A stretch of 64,000 nt of DNA, from positions 371,001 to 435,000 of the forward strand of contig OX457051.1 of the NCBI GenBank assembly GCA_949752735.1. The letters are read 5' to 3'. The stretch's first letter is position 1; every line of letters begins with the position of its first letter. A program made the position numbers and the translations under genes. The notes below the pieces were generated by a model, which searched no databases, had not been told where the DNA came from, and saw only the letters and a list, made by a program, of their open reading frames with translations. Source of the stretch: Lumbricus terrestris (lineage: Eukaryota; Annelida; Clitellata; Crassiclitellata; Lumbricidae). Below, one piece after another: positions 20,701-52,340 of this stretch.

Positions 20701-21117
20701 GAGGTCGATTCTTGGATTAAGAAAGATATTTTTAAAAATTGACGATTAACATTTGTATGCAACATTCGTCATTAACTTTTCAGTGTTTACTCACTCATTG
20801 CATAATTATGCATAATCATAGTTAGCTGCACAGACTTATTTTATCTTTTGTCACATTTAACATAATCTTTTTTTGAGTCTGTGTTATCAGTGTTATCTCA
20901 GTCACAGCATGTTAGCAGTCCTAGCTAGTTGCCAAATAAAATTAATCTCGAGTTACAGCGTCATTGAATTTGATAAATTTTTAATCACAACGCTATGATG
21001 CAGGGATCATGCAGCCCTAGTGTTGCACCGGTTTCGCTTAGCGGTACGCGAGAACATTCAAAAAGATTTAAATATTTCATGAGCTTATTCTCGTCGTTAG
21101 GCGTTAAATGTTGGATG
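20701..21117. other. 3-prime flank of the A-prime cassette
   Basis: Likely 3-prime UTR to about 20960, then AT-rich DNA with no recognisable feature. Confidence 0.4.
20935..20940 (+). terminator. Candidate polyadenylation signal after the A-prime cassette
   Basis: Canonical AATAAA 235 bases after the stop codon. The cleavage site is not known. Confidence 0.4.
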
Positions 21118-21120
21118 TTA

Positions 21121-21903
21121 GGCCAAAAAAATAATGTTGTGTTTCCGGTAACAGAGCTCTAAAAAATTGGGTAGGTAGGTCGAAAAATATTTTTATTTTG
21201 GTAAAATATTTTTATACAGTGACTATCCGAAAAATGATACTCAACTATTTTTGCATAATGGTACACGCTGCAACAAAATACGTGTTCTAAGCAAGTATAA
21301 ACTGCCTATTTCCCGACTGCCCGTACCTAAAATTGCTCTAGAAAACAATTCTACTAATTTCATTTTGTGGACATCTTTTCTGGTAAGATAAAGTGGGAAG
21401 GGAAGGGGAAGATGAGTGCGAACAAAACATCACTGCTAGGGGTTGTTCCAGACTGGCCGAGCCAGTGACTAGTTACACCTAGAGCTTGTTAGATTTATTT
21501 TCCATAGTCACCGTTAGAGGTGGCTCAAGTGAGAATGATAAGGCTAGAGGTTTCTCAAGACTGGCAACCAGGAAGTAGTTAGGCAGGCGTGAAACTCTAA
21601 GGCAATGTAGCTGTAAATTAAAAAAATTACACAATTTTTCGAGTCGTGGCAATAAAAGTGAGTCGGCCGGGTTAACGGAAACACAAATTTTTTGGCCTAA
21701 GATGCAACTCTATACGGAAGGCAATGTCACCGTATGATGTCAATACAAATTTTGGGGGAAAATTTTTAAAATTGTTTTAGTAACAAATTTTTTTTCTTTT
21801 AATACAATTTTGTTTAAATAACTTTTTTTACAAAATTATTTGAGTCGCGGCAATGAAAGAGGGTCAGTCGGGTTACCGGAAACACAACATTATTTTTTGG
21901 GCC
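21121..21903. mobile_element. Harbinger-like non-autonomous DNA transposon (783 bp)
   Basis: Left end GGCCAAAAAAATAATGTTGT and right end ACAACATTATTTTTTGGGCC are inverted, extending through TTTCCGGTAAC. Both sides carry TTA (21118-21120 and 21904-21906), consistent with the 3-bp TWA target site of PIF/Harbinger elements. A second partial copy of the right end lies inside at about 21650-21690. No transposase. Confidence 0.65.
21238..21319. repeat. Inverted repeat arm, right (pair with 20131-20213)
   Basis: Inverse of the left arm, ending TATTTCCCGACTG. It lies inside the Harbinger-like element at 21121-21903. Confidence 0.9.
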
Positions 21904-21906
21904 TTA

Positions 21907-22351
21907 TATGTAGCCTACTCCACAGTCCTGAGGGCGCTATTTTTTCTGCTGCTCTATTTTTATCCCCTCTTTCTACCTGCGACTCTCATCCTCGCTTCGG
22001 AGCCCCGCAGAACAACGTGCGACGTTCCCGTAATAATAACTGTTATGTGTGACGTAGGCCTACTTTCGAGTCACGGAATAATATTCCATCAGCATGCACA
22101 TGCTATATGTAAAGTAGGGTGCCAGCGCAATGACGTCACTTCAGTTCGATTTTAATAAGCTGAGAGATGACTTCAAAGCCATCTGTCTTCTGTGGCGGAT
22201 TCGCTCGATTTTCGTTTTGGTTAATCGAGGAGCGTTCGTCTCATAATATTATAATTATGTGGAACACATCGAACGTTCGCTTTTGTAGAGCGTCTTCAAC
22301 AGGTGGCGCGCAGGTGTGGACCGATAATTATAATAATAATTGACATCTTAC
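21907..22351. other. Intergenic; no gene seen
   Basis: Mixed-composition DNA with short ORFs that resemble nothing I know. Confidence 0.4.
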
Positions 22352-22722
22352 CAGGCCCGCCGACAGAAATTACGGGCCCCTGGGCAGAGCAATAGCGGGC
22401 CCTATAGACTATAATTTTGGCTTTTTGCGCAAATTTAGGAGAAAAATAGAAATGACATAATAACAAAATTTGTGGGTACGAATGTACGATAATAGGCCTA
22501 CAAACATTTACGATATTAACAAGCTCCTAATGTTAAGAATTTAATTTCCAAATTATATAGCAATCAACAAGCAATCTTTCTGGATTTAGCCTAACTGCAG
22601 GAAACTCGTTTATGATATCCTGATATATATATATCAATTTTGTCTGTGAACCTTAGAAATGCACCTCGGAAATACTCTTAATTCTTCATCACCGAGCAAT
22701 TGTCCGGATGTCTTAGACTCGG

Positions 22723-22755
22723 AGGACCGTTTCTTATAATGTAAGAAACGGTCCT
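22723..22755. repeat. Hairpin
   Basis: AGGACCGTTTCTTA and TAAGAAACGGTCCT are perfect inverted arms around ATAAT-like centre bases. It lies inside the 22352-24062 element. Confidence 0.8.
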
Positions 22756-22777
22756 AGATTATAGGCCCTGGTTATAG

Positions 22778-22846
22778 ACTACTACAGCTATAGTAGGCCT
22801 ATTCATGCATATTATGCACGAATAGGCCTACTCTAGCTGTAGTAGT
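22778..22846. repeat. Hairpin with embedded TAGGCCTA in both arms
   Basis: ACTACTACAGCTA...TAGTAGGCCTATTC pairs with GAATAGGCCTACT...TAGCTGTAGTAGT. The arms are about 29-30 bases with one short bulge, and the loop is ATGCATATTATGCAC. Confidence 0.8.
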
Positions 22847-23063
22847 ATTTAATAGGTGTCAATCGTCTGTGCAGGCACGAACCCTGGTGGTAGTCCCGTC
22901 TCTGGTGGCAGTGTCAACATTAAAACCAAGCCTTTTTACAGTTCCCATAAATTGCCATAATTTCACCATTTTCATAAGTCTTATGTATAATGTCATCTTT
23001 TGGAATTACGATACTGACACCACATGCAGACTTCATTTTCGTCCATCCGGTTTTGATCATCAG

Positions 23064-23489
23064 CAGGGATGCCAGTCTTGATTTTGAAAACGGTCAGATC
23101 CGGTCGAAAAAAGGCTAGAAAAGGCTAGATTGACGATTTTCATGTAAAATACATAAATTTTCCCAATTTTCCGGTTTGAAATTTCTGACGACCTTTTTTT
23201 AGTCGTCCGATGAATAGAATTTCTTCTCTTTTTCTTCCCGAAAAAGTTTCTGATGACCTATTGTTCAGTCTTTCGCTCCAAAATTTCCAATTTTTGGTCC
23301 AAATTCACAAAATTTGCGATTGTTTTCACGTTTTTTGTGCATTTTCACTTTAAAAATAATTTTGTATGTAAAAAGTCGAAAAAAACCGCCGTGAGAAAAA
23401 AGGCTAGATCCTGACCAAAAAAACCTAGAAACCTAGACAAGACCGAAAAACCTATATCTAGGTGGAAAAAGCTATGAGTGGCATCCCTG
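23064..23489. mobile_element. hAT-like MITE (426 bp)
   Basis: Ends CAGGGATGCCA and GAGTGGCATCCCTG. Perfect 8-bp target duplication ATCATCAG at 23056-23063 and 23490-23497. Same family as 58108-58485 (shared GGCTAGAAAAGGCTAGAT). Confidence 0.9.
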
Positions 23490-24533
23490 ATCATCAGTCA
23501 TGTCTAATTTACTAGAATCAACCGATGTACCGCAGGTTTTATAAAGGCTATGCCTATAGGATTGATTACGGCCCGGGCTCTGATATTTTGTTTTCTTTTG
23601 AGCCCCAATTGAAATAACGTGCGACTATCAACTTGAGCATTTTTTTAATAGCTATTTCTTGTCGTATTACATTGTGCTCCAGATTTGTGTTTATATTCCA
23701 TCGTAACGAAAAAGATTTACTCGTTAGATTTGTTTACTTAATGATTGAAATCATAAAACGCTTATACTAATTATTTAGCAGAAGAGCGTTTTGAGACTTA
23801 AGTGGGCGCGTTCTTTGGCCATAAAGCTGATGAACTAGGTAGTGGTCAGTTATTTGAAACTTTAACATGTGGTAGTGATATATTAGGCTGTATTTAACAC
23901 GGTTTAAATCATAAACTTTGTAGGCCTGTAGGCCAAGTATGGGCTCGCCATCCGCAATCAACATAAAAAAAAAAATATTATAATCGATGTATCCCGGGCC
24001 CCTAAAAATCGCCGGGCCCCTTGGCATTTGCCCCCTCTGCCCCACCCCTCTCGGCGGGCCTGGCCGGACCTGCCTGAAATGTTGATCTAGTTTTGAAATT
24101 GGTGCTTACGCTTGCGAACTAACAAAATATTATTTTTAGTGCTTATCTTGCACTGCGCATGCGCATTGCGGCTTTTCTTCTAATTGCCACAGAATAATTT
24201 ACCAACAATAATAATCCGATCTTCCAGCAGCAGGTGCGTGTGTTATTATGATCCTACTGTAAGCTTAGCTTTTGTGTAGCCTGTATGAGCGGCTGTTTGA
24301 ATAAGTCACTGATGCGTGGACTACAGTGTAGTCCCAATACATTCACGCATCATGACCTTAGTCGATGATAGAACAACCTCCACGCTTTCCTGACTTCAGT
24401 CTATCACTATAATAGTCGTTTGGATGACTAACTTACAATAGCTGCGTCCATTAATGCGTTCATTAATCTATAATTATAATTATGCTGGAGTTTGACGACT
24501 GATTACTGTGCAGACCTAACAAACCCCAGCAGT

Positions 24534-24799
24534 CAGTAGCGACGCTTGGGGGAGGCTTTGGGGACTAAGTCTCCTAAAAAGGCCATCCATTCGAATGAAA
24601 AAAGGACCATTTACCAAGATTTCGACCAAATGACTGAAAAAATGTCGTCAGAAATTTAGACGGCTGAAATAGAAAATTTTCTTGGGATTTTGGGAAAAAT
24701 AATGACTAAAAAAGGTCTCAGAAATTTTTGAGACTGAAAACGAAATATTTTCTCCCCGTAGGTTCAGCCCCCAAAACTGAAATCCTGGCGCCGCCACTG
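24534..24799. mobile_element. hAT-like MITE (266 bp), copy B only
   Basis: Starts CAGTAGCGACGCTTGG and ends CCTGGCGCCGCCACTG. The target duplication CCAGCAGT occurs at 24526-24533 and 24800-24807. Copy A shows the empty site near 1497, so this insertion followed the duplication. Confidence 0.9.
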
Positions 24800-24807
24800 C
24801 CAGCAGT

Positions 24808-25905
24808 AGCCTACGCCTATTCTCTCATTTTTAAAGTCATTTTGCAGATACGTTTGAATTTCAAGACTACTGCTATGTAAGCTTATAAGCTTATATATAT
24901 TGTATAGGCTAGATATGATAATATAATTATTTGTACATAACATGGCGTTTAATTGTTTTCCTTTTTCTGATGGCAATGTGTCTTATAAACCCCAGAGTTT
25001 ACAGTAGGTAGGGTTAGTGTTAGGGTAGGTAGGCCTATATAAATATGTCTTCATGAATTCGCACACAAGAGAGAAGACAGTTGCATGTGATGCGACATGT
25101 ACGTCAAACGAGTAGCCTGCCTGACAATAGTCATGTGTTTGTGAAGCGCTTCTGAAAGACCATTGAAAACTCAGTTGATCTTTGTGGCGTAAACTAACAT
25201 TGAACGGATGAATGGTTGAATGGTTGATTCACGTGGATCTACTTCGCGTGACGTCCATTCAAACGGCAATCCGCCGTAAAGAGAAGAGGTCTCAAGGGGA
25301 ACATCATCAGGACTTATAAAGAAAGGTTGAGAAGGAGGAATGGTCGATTAATGGAGAAGCTAGACACGAAAGGCATGGATGACAAAATTTAATTAAGATT
25401 TAATGATTTTCTGTTTCTTAGTTTGATATAATCGGAAGACTGCGACATGCAACCATTATGTCCCTACACCGGTTGTAAGGTCGTAGGCTAACCGGTTTAT
25501 GATCATTTTGATAGGTTGGTGTGCTGAAAAACACCATAGTCTGAAATTAAAACCAACTTTTTCTCTTGTTACGGATCTCCATTCCAGCGAAACTTCGTTT
25601 AAAGTTTCGTTTTAGTTATCCGTGAAGCCATCGCCATCCACTGGACATCTGAGCATTTAGAGCAGATTCTGCTCGGAGAATATTTCTGAAAGCAAAATAC
25701 AGGTATGAACGGCATTGCGATCGTTTTGGTGATTTTAATGTTCAGACTTCTAAAGCGCCACTCGAAAGCCAAGCGCAGTGTATCGGGTCATTCGCGAACG
25801 TTTCGTTCATTCAGAGAGGTTTCTTTCTACGTGGGATCGCAGAAGGCGGAGTAGTTGTTAAAGAAGGTGTCTTGTGGGCACGGGCGCAACCAGAAGATTT
25901 TCCTG
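24808..25905. other. Upstream region of gene B; no gene seen
   Basis: Counterpart of 1497-2520 with several small indels and a short GGTAGGGTTAGTGTTAGGGTAGG insertion near 25010 that resembles telomere-like words. Nothing else recognised. Confidence 0.4.
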
Positions 25906-25908
25906 AGG

Positions 25909-26032
25909 GCGCTCATACTGTAAGCGCCGAAGGCGCGAGGCTGCGAGTACCGAAGGCACGAAGCCCATACCGACTAGGGGTCTGGGGAGCGTCGCAAGCT
26001 CCCCCAGCGGGGTCTGGGGCTGAGCCCCAGAA
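25909..26032 (+). repeat. Hairpin-rich GC element, copy B
   Basis: Copy B counterpart of the 2526-2672 element. It keeps the same series of hairpins and a better terminal palindrome (CTGGGGCTGAGCCCCAG). Confidence 0.5.
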
Positions 26033-26516
26033 ACCAAAGCATTTTAAACTGTTGACATTAGCTAGAGCAGGTTTCAGGCTCTTGTTTGCCCAATCATTCT
26101 AGCTGTATAGGAGCGCTTGTACAAATGCGTAGAAGCATTTAGAACACATTTTGGCAATAGTCGCACTTTGAAAAGTCCTGGGATGTGTTCCCTCCTCAAC
26201 ATAAATTATTTCTTACAAATTAATTTCCACTCTGCAATGTTAGCGTGTTAGGCTGTAATTTTAACGAAATTTCTCATAATTTCATTGCTGAAAGACATGA
26301 CTTAAGACTTCAATAAATGTCCCTACCACTGTTTAAATTTCTTGAATTTCCATACTGTAATTGTAGACTTTGAGCTGCCATCTTGATAAAGGTGCTCATT
26401 TTTTAATGTTGGTAGTCATATATTGTAGCTTAAGGCTGAAAGTGGTTTTAAGATGCGGTGAGACCAAGGTGAAACCAATGTGAACATTATCTTTGTCATG
26501 ACTTTCATATGTTGAA

Positions 26517-26800
26517 ACTTTTGCGGGGTGGGGCGGCATGGAGGGGTGGGATATGGGGTGGGGTATGCCTGACTTGGGGTGGATGTGGGGTGGGGTCGAA
26601 CGGTTGGGTATGGGCTGAAGTGAGCCAGGTGGGGCGAAGTGGGAAGGAGTGTTGGGCGAAAAACCGAAATTTACTCAGACGAATAGGCTGTTTAGGAGCG
26701 GTGCGGAGTGAAGCGGGGTTGGGGCGCGGTTCGGGCGGAAATGGGTGGGGTGGGGCGGTGTGGGATGTGGTGAGGGCGGTTGGAATATTGGGTTGTAGTG
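26517..26800 (+). repeat. G-rich (GGGGTGGGG) tract, copy B
   Basis: Near-identical to the tract at 3160-3440 and in the same position relative to gene B. Confidence 0.8.
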
Positions 26801-26862
26801 CGCCGAGTAGGGTCAAAGTGGGAAGAAAGGGTCAAAGTGAAAACAAGTGAATCATTATTTTT

Positions 26863-27345
26863 TTAAATTTCAGATGTTGAGCATTTTACAGAATGGAGTG
26901 TAGCGTAGGGGTGGGAATGGGGTGGAGTTGGCCGAAATTGTGTGGAGGTGGGTAAGGGTTGGACGGTAGAGGTGTGGGGTTGAAGTGAAGCGGGTGCGTT
27001 CCAAGGGAGGAGGAGGAAGGAAGCTTGAACGTGTCGCATAGTCAAGGGAGCCCCATTCCAGTTTGATAGACCAACCAAAGAGAACGAATGCCTCTGCATT
27101 GTTGCAGAGCGAGTGAAAGGAACCAGTAAGTCACCATGGACAGCAGAGCGCAGTGCGCGGCGGCCTATGCAAGTGTAAAGAGGGTGGCAAAGCTCACACA
27201 GATAAGAGGGTGCCCAAACTGATAGGCATCGCCACACCAAAGATGCAATCCTAAATGCAATCGTTTTGTAAAATAGCATAGACTCCGTGTAATAGTTTAT
27301 AATATTAACAAATGGTTCTTTCCTGATCAATAACACCTACTCTCT
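26863..27345 (-). pseudogene. LINE reverse transcriptase C-terminal fragment, copy B
   Basis: Near-identical counterpart of 3507-3990, with the same APSYLCEL and SNWNG motifs. It lies upstream of exon 1 of gene B. Confidence 0.7.
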
Positions 27346-27574
27346 TAGACTAACAAAGGACTAGGCCTACACATCAAAATAAGGACAGAGAAGGATGGAA
27401 GACCTGTATCGCCCAATGTGCGCACAGCACCGAGAAGAGACTAAGGTCTAAAGTAAGGTATGTTAGACTACCGTATTTGCACAATGCAAAATCTTACATT
27501 TAGTCTAAATAATGTCTAGTTTCTGACACACAGTTAAAGCAAGCTCTTAATTAAATCTGCAGATCCAGCTGAAG

Positions 27575-47419
<19,845 letters not shown>

Positions 47420-48264
47420 AAGGCTGATTCCTAAAGCACAATAATAGATGCGAATTTCATTCGTATAGAACGACAGATTTCGTCAGTTTAGGGTTTATAA
47501 AAGAATACACGAATGCATGATTATTCTACGTAATTTTAAACGGTGTGCACTGTGCAACATAATAAAATAATTTGCGAGAATACATTGCACGTTTGGCTTT
47601 AATGCAAAAATGTCTTTAAATGAGCTGGATAAATCATTCTCTTAAAATTTTATAATGTAACTATGTCACATTTAAACTGACTTTCCGAACACTGCATATA
47701 GGACTAATTGGGAATGTTCTCATAATCAACGTCGCAAAACTTTAGCACAATAGAAGAATAGGCAGTTATAATGTGGACGTGAGCATTTTTATATAGGCCT
47801 ACTTCAATTATTATACTTATGCAGACTATTTTGTATGGTGTTTTTACTTTAGTACTAGTCGTTGCGCTTCAGCGCAATTGTTTCCATTCGAACCGTGTGT
47901 TTTGTCGTTTGAACTCTGTTTATTCTTTACAATTAAACAACGTTGTCAAATTCAACCTCTGCTTCACAGGTTTCCAATATTCTGAAAATCGGTTAACAGA
48001 TATTCTACTTAAGACCATCTGCAAATGGTTCTGTGCATCCGTTCTCATGTTTGGTCTCTCGCGATCTTTAGACACTTTTTCACTGTCAAATGATTACTTC
48101 TGCAAAAGTAATTAAGCCTTTTATCGTCATAGCAACAGTCCCGTAAAAATCACAATAACAGCTGCAGCCGTTGCAACTAAGAAATCTCCAAGTGCATGTT
48201 GCCGGAGTTAAAAGGTCAATACAAAACACCGTCGATCTTGTAGCCCAACGTAGGTCCAAGCACC
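47420..48264. other. 3-prime flank of gene B
   Basis: Similar in patches to the flank of gene A as far as about 47810. The rest is unrecognised. Confidence 0.5.
47561..47566 (+). terminator. Candidate polyadenylation signal of gene B
   Basis: AATAAA 142 bases after the stop codon of gene B. Confidence 0.45.
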
Positions 48265-48272
48265 GACCCTAT

Positions 48273-48629
48273 CAGTGGCGGCGCCAGAATTTCTGTTTTG
48301 TGGGGCTGAATTTACGAGAGAAAATTTTCCGTTTTCAGTCGCCAAAATTTCTGACGAACTTTTTTTAGTCATCGACCAAAAATCACAAGAAAATTTTTCC
48401 ATTTCAACCGTCAAAATTTCTGATGACCTTTTTTTATAGTCATTTGCTCTAAATCGTCCTTTTTCGTTTCCGCCCAAACTGTCTGGCAAACCTCGTGCGT
48501 ACCTTTGCGGTTATTTTGGAGGGGGGCTTAAGAGGGTTTTTTGTGCGAAAATTTAATTTTTACATGGGAGAAAATATGGATGGCCTTTTTAGGGGGGTTT
48601 AGCCCCCTAGTCCCCTAGCGCCGCTACTG
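48273..48629. mobile_element. hAT-like MITE (357 bp)
   Basis: Ends CAGTGGCGGCGCCAGAA and CTAGCGCCGCTACTG. Perfect 8-bp target duplication GACCCTAT at 48265-48272 and 48630-48637. Related to the 24534-24799 element by its ends and its TTTCTGACGA...TTTTTAGTCAT interior. Confidence 0.92.
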
Positions 48630-48930
48630 GACCCTATCATCAGACCATTATGATGAAGGTCTCGTTGCTCAGTACAGCGACAATCCAAAACTTTTTATAA
48701 TTACTAGCATTGGACAAACTCTCGTCTTTTACAAAAACAATATACAACGGTTAAACAAGCACAATGACGAATTACTAGCAGAGTGGCACATTAATTGAAC
48801 AAAACAAAAGAGTAAATACATAAGCAGCATTAGTAAACACAAAAGCAGTGGAATTGTTGGGCCTACCCTTGAATGCAGATTGTGCTGCTGGAAGCAATTC
48901 AACTTGCTCAAGGAATGAGGAGGTGGCAAC

Positions 48931-48952
48931 GCTGAGCAAGGAACTCGTCTAC
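48931..48952 (+). pseudogene. Remnant of DEG/ENaC exon 7
   Basis: 22 bases, GCTGAGCAAGGAACTCGTCT plus AC, are identical to gene A and A-prime exon 7, where they encode LSKELVY. They lie in a short open frame (48848-49036) in the same reading frame. Flanking bases do not match, so this is a scrap of a fourth 3-prime cassette or a conversion patch. Confidence 0.6.
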
Positions 48953-49089
48953 GGTGACGGGACATTTATTGAAGTCTTAAGATATGTCTTTCACCATAAA
49001 CGTGATTCACGGGCACATGTTTTTTGCTACTCGTAGCTTATACAGTGACATAGCTATATTAGGGTGTGCCAAAAAACTTTTTCTTGAAA

Positions 49090-50330
49090 TTCTTAGGTCT
49101 CACCAGTCAAAAAGTTTCCTATGGAGATGATAATATTTGTGTGTTTTTGTCTATTTTTTAAATAATTCTTATAGGTCCCCCTAGGAGCCCCAAATTTTAA
49201 GTATGGCGTACAATGATATTCGTGCGCAAATATGTCGATATATGAGACCACGTCATTGAAACCACATATATTTGGATGCTTTTGCACAAAATATGATATA
49301 AGCCAGTCGAGAAAGTTCCTAGAAAGACCGAACGAGGTTGATAGGCGCTTATGAAGGATATCATGATCCACAGTGTCGAAAGCTGCACTCATGTCAAATA
49401 TTGCTAAAAGGGTGACCTGTGATCTATTCGTCGGTGCAGCGGAATTCTTGACGCAATAATCCCCTTCGTCGAAGCAACAGGACTCTCGACGCAACGAAAC
49501 GTTGGCCTTCAAGAACATCTTGAAACCGCAACGACATAATGACGCAGTGAATCTTCGGAAGCGAAAGCTGTCCCAGAGAAAACGGTCCCACCTAAGGAAC
49601 CTTGGACGTTCAACAAGCCGTGAGTCATAACCGGAATTGTTGGGGAAGGAGGGGAAACCTGTGTCGGGAATCTGTCGAGGTCCGGGGTAGTTAAATCACA
49701 TCGGATTTGAATATATTATCAACTATCGACTAAACCGTGTTATTCACGGGAACTTATCGTTTATTTTGTTGGCTAAATAATAACTGCTTTAATTTACACT
49801 GGCTTCTGAATTGCTTTATAAACTCCCCGTCCTAACCAGCGGGGCATAACTGACCATACTCAAAAAGAACTTTGTGACAATAAGCAGTTAGTTGAGAAGC
49901 AACAATCTTCTCAATTACTTTAGAAAGAAACGAAACGTTCGCAATTGCCCTAAAGTTGGCAGGATCAGACAAATCCTGTCCTTCACGCTTCGAAACAGGA
50001 ACAAGGATCAACTTCTTCTGGAACGAAGGAAGAACTCCCTTTTGAAGAGAGCGGTTACAGAGGAATGTAAGGAGAGGAAGGAAGACGCCGATGGACTCTT
50101 GCAGAAGGAATGTTGGAAGAGGATCGATGTCGCAGGTTTTAGGAGCTAATGCTAAGATGATTCGCTTTAGCTCCTCGCTGGATATCGGACTAAGAGCTGA
50201 GAGAGAGCAGGGAACTCTGGCGAAGGAGAGCCAGCCGTGCCTTCGCGATCCGACCTGACTTTCGAGGTGAAGACGTCCAAGTAGTCACCAGCTGTGAACA
50301 GCGGTTTAGCGGGTCGGCTTCCGGGATGAG
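49090..50330 (-). pseudogene. CR1/L2-like LINE RT fragments
   Basis: Minus-strand pieces 50330-49860 read LPSFQKKLILVPVSKR, NFRAIANVSFLSKVIEKIVAS (start of RT) and 49500-49180 read LLAIFDMSAAFDTVDHDILHKRL and FGLSRNFLDWL (motif A region), ending FGAPRGT. About 380 bp of unrelated sequence separates them. It is related to the LINE at 14808-16235. Confidence 0.8.
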
Positions 50331-50342
50331 ATCGACCAAGGA

Positions 50343-50640
50343 CATGGGCGCCGGCAGAAATTTTTGCTGTGGGGGGGTAAATGTTTACCATAGTCACGGT
50401 TAAATTTGTTAGTAGCAAGAGCTTGAAAATGCAAAGCTGGAAATTAAGAATACCGGTGTTTTTTAAAGAGGTTTATTTTTTTAGTATAAATGGTTTCCTT
50501 AGAAACTTGTTAAAAATCAAAAAGTAGATGTCAAAAAGCAGTTTCCTAAAGGTGCGCTATATAAGTCCATAGAAAGAACGAATGAATAAATGAACGAAAA
50601 ATAGGTGTCAGTTTTCAAGGGGCAAGTGCTCCTCTAGCTG
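50343..50640. repeat. Decayed GGGCGCC-ended repeat and LINE-like tail
   Basis: Starts CATGGGCGCCGGCAGAAAT and contains TCAAGGGGCAAGTGCTCC, like the interior of 51153-51422. Embedded at 50550-50600 is GGTGCGCTATATAAG with GAATGAATAAATGAACG, a LINE-type 3-prime tail. Confidence 0.5.
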
Positions 50641-51152
50641 CTTCTAAAGCGCCACTCGAAAGCCAATCGCGGGCACAAGCTTTTTCACATGCGCGGGATC
50701 GAGTCAGAAGCCGATTTCAAAGAGTAGTCAGAAAGAGGTCCGAGTCTGGTAGATAGAGGGCCAGAGGACTGTAAGGAAAGAAAGGAAGACTGTTAATGCG
50801 GGTGTCGTTTAGGAAGGTGGAGGATCCGAGGATCAGATCTCTTTGCCAGTTTTGGGTGTAAATCCCGAGGCGTGATAACCAGAGCCCTTATCCAAGTTTA
50901 TGTACAGTTTGACCTCCCTGGATTCTGTACTGGCAGCTTGCAAAATGGACAGAATGGAGCCTGGCTTATAGCAGACTTGGTTTAAATTATTACAATGCTG
51001 GTGAATAAGCAGATCTCCCTGATGTAATTTCAGTGTACTTCGAGAAAATTTCAAATTTTTGCATTAGTATTTAATTTGTTGGCAGTTGTGATTATTTGTA
51101 CTACAGCTGGATTCCAATCAAGTAGGCCATAATCGATAGGCCTGCTGTTTGC
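50641..51152 (-). other. LINE-associated repeat segment
   Basis: Shares CTAAAGCGCCACTCGAAAGCC and GCTAATGCGGGTGTCG-type words with 53640-53860, 60340-60490 and the gene upstream regions (about 2450 and 25755). Probably the C-terminal or 3-prime part of the local CR1-like LINE. Confidence 0.45.
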
Positions 51153-51422
51153 ATGGGCGCCCACAGGAGGGTTGAAAGGCAATGGTCATTGTTACAGTTT
51201 TTAGAATGAGCTTGAACATGCAAAGCAGAAAGTTATAAGAGCATGTTTATTTCGATAGAGATCTCTAGACGTAGATTTCTGACTTTCACTGTCTATATCA
51301 TTCTTATCATTGGCGCATTAAAGCAAAGAAATTTGTTAAAAACTCAAAAGTAGTAGTTAAAAACATAGATGCCAATTTTCCAGGGGGCAAGTGCCCCCTT
51401 GCCCCTATGTGCGGGCGCCCAT
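51153..51422. mobile_element. MITE-like element with GGGCGCCCAC ends
   Basis: Inverted ends CATGGGCGCCCACAGG and GTGCGGGCGCCCATG. I see no clear target duplication. Confidence 0.55.
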
Positions 51423-51809
51423 GGTTATAACAGACGAAAAATGTTCTACTTTTACTAAAATCGTATGTTTTTGAGTAATTTTAGTTAGTATTAACACTGA
51501 GTAAATCAATTCCGGTATTGAGTTTCGATCGATTAAATTTTTCTCAGATTTAATTGATTATGTTCGTTCTTAGATAAAACAGACTGTGATGAGTAACTGT
51601 TGTACCTTGATGAGTTGCCCTTGATGAGTAGTCCCTTGATCAGGACCAGTAGTCCTTTGATGAGTAGTCCCTAGATCAATTGACCTATGATCAGTAGTCC
51701 TAGAACCATAGCTGACATCTGCCTGCTATACGTCAAAGCCTTGTTTCAGGCACCGTTTGCACCATCTATACTCTTCGACTTCACCTGTAGAGTGTAGATC
51801 TTTAAGACA

Positions 51810-52340
51810 TTGAAAATATGCAGGGAGATACATGTAAATAGTGCAGTTGCAGACGTTGCAATGACGAAATGTTTGGTGACCTTTGGTATCTTTCAGAGGA
51901 ATTGGTGTCTTTTGCGTACTTTGATTATAGGGCTTCCATTATTTTATACCAAGCGCCAAATGGTTAATACTCTGGACAAAACTTGGATCGAACATCCACT
52001 ACAAAGAACAGCCTTGGAACCAGCTGTAATAAGCTCAATGCAACCGGAAGATTTTGTCACGGAAAACACGAGATTTTTCAGCAATACAGGCATTCCATCA
52101 AGTTTTCTACAACAAGACGTTGATACCTGGTCAAACGATGAGAACTTCAAGTTAAATTAGGCAACTGAGAGCTCGGTGAAAGTTGTGAATGGCATTACAG
52201 AGCGTGGAGTGGCACTAATGAACAAGTATAACAAGCGTCAAACAAATAATGAGGATCAGATGCAGACTCTGCTATTGGTTGCGAAGAAATATACCTATCG
52301 TCACAAAAAGACCCTGATGCAACAATGGAAACATTAGCTG
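51810..52340 (+). pseudogene. C-terminal part of an uncharacterised protein family
   Basis: Plus-strand reading gives DFVTENTRFFSNTGIPSSFLQQDVDTW, then after a stop VKVVNGITERGVALMNKYN and NNEDQMQTLLLVAKKY. From memory this is the C-terminal half of the same uncharacterised invertebrate family as 13124-13372 (FVT.NT..FF...G....FL..D...W, then VND.AERGVALI...N.....DE.QKQ.LLQVV). The in-frame stop and missing N-terminus indicate a broken copy. Confidence 0.5.

Larger units (their letters stand above)
22352..24062. mobile_element. DNA transposon-like element with CAGGCCCGCCGA ends (1.7 kb)
   Basis: Left end CAGGCCCGCCGA at 22352 and right end TCGGCGGGCCTG at 24062 are inverted repeats, with GGGCCCC-rich subterminal sequence on both sides. 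I see no target duplication (left CATCTTAC, right GCCGGACC). The right end coincides within a few bases with the 5-prime border of segmental duplication copy B. A nested MITE sits at 23064-23489. No transposase ORF is recognised. Confidence 0.6.
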
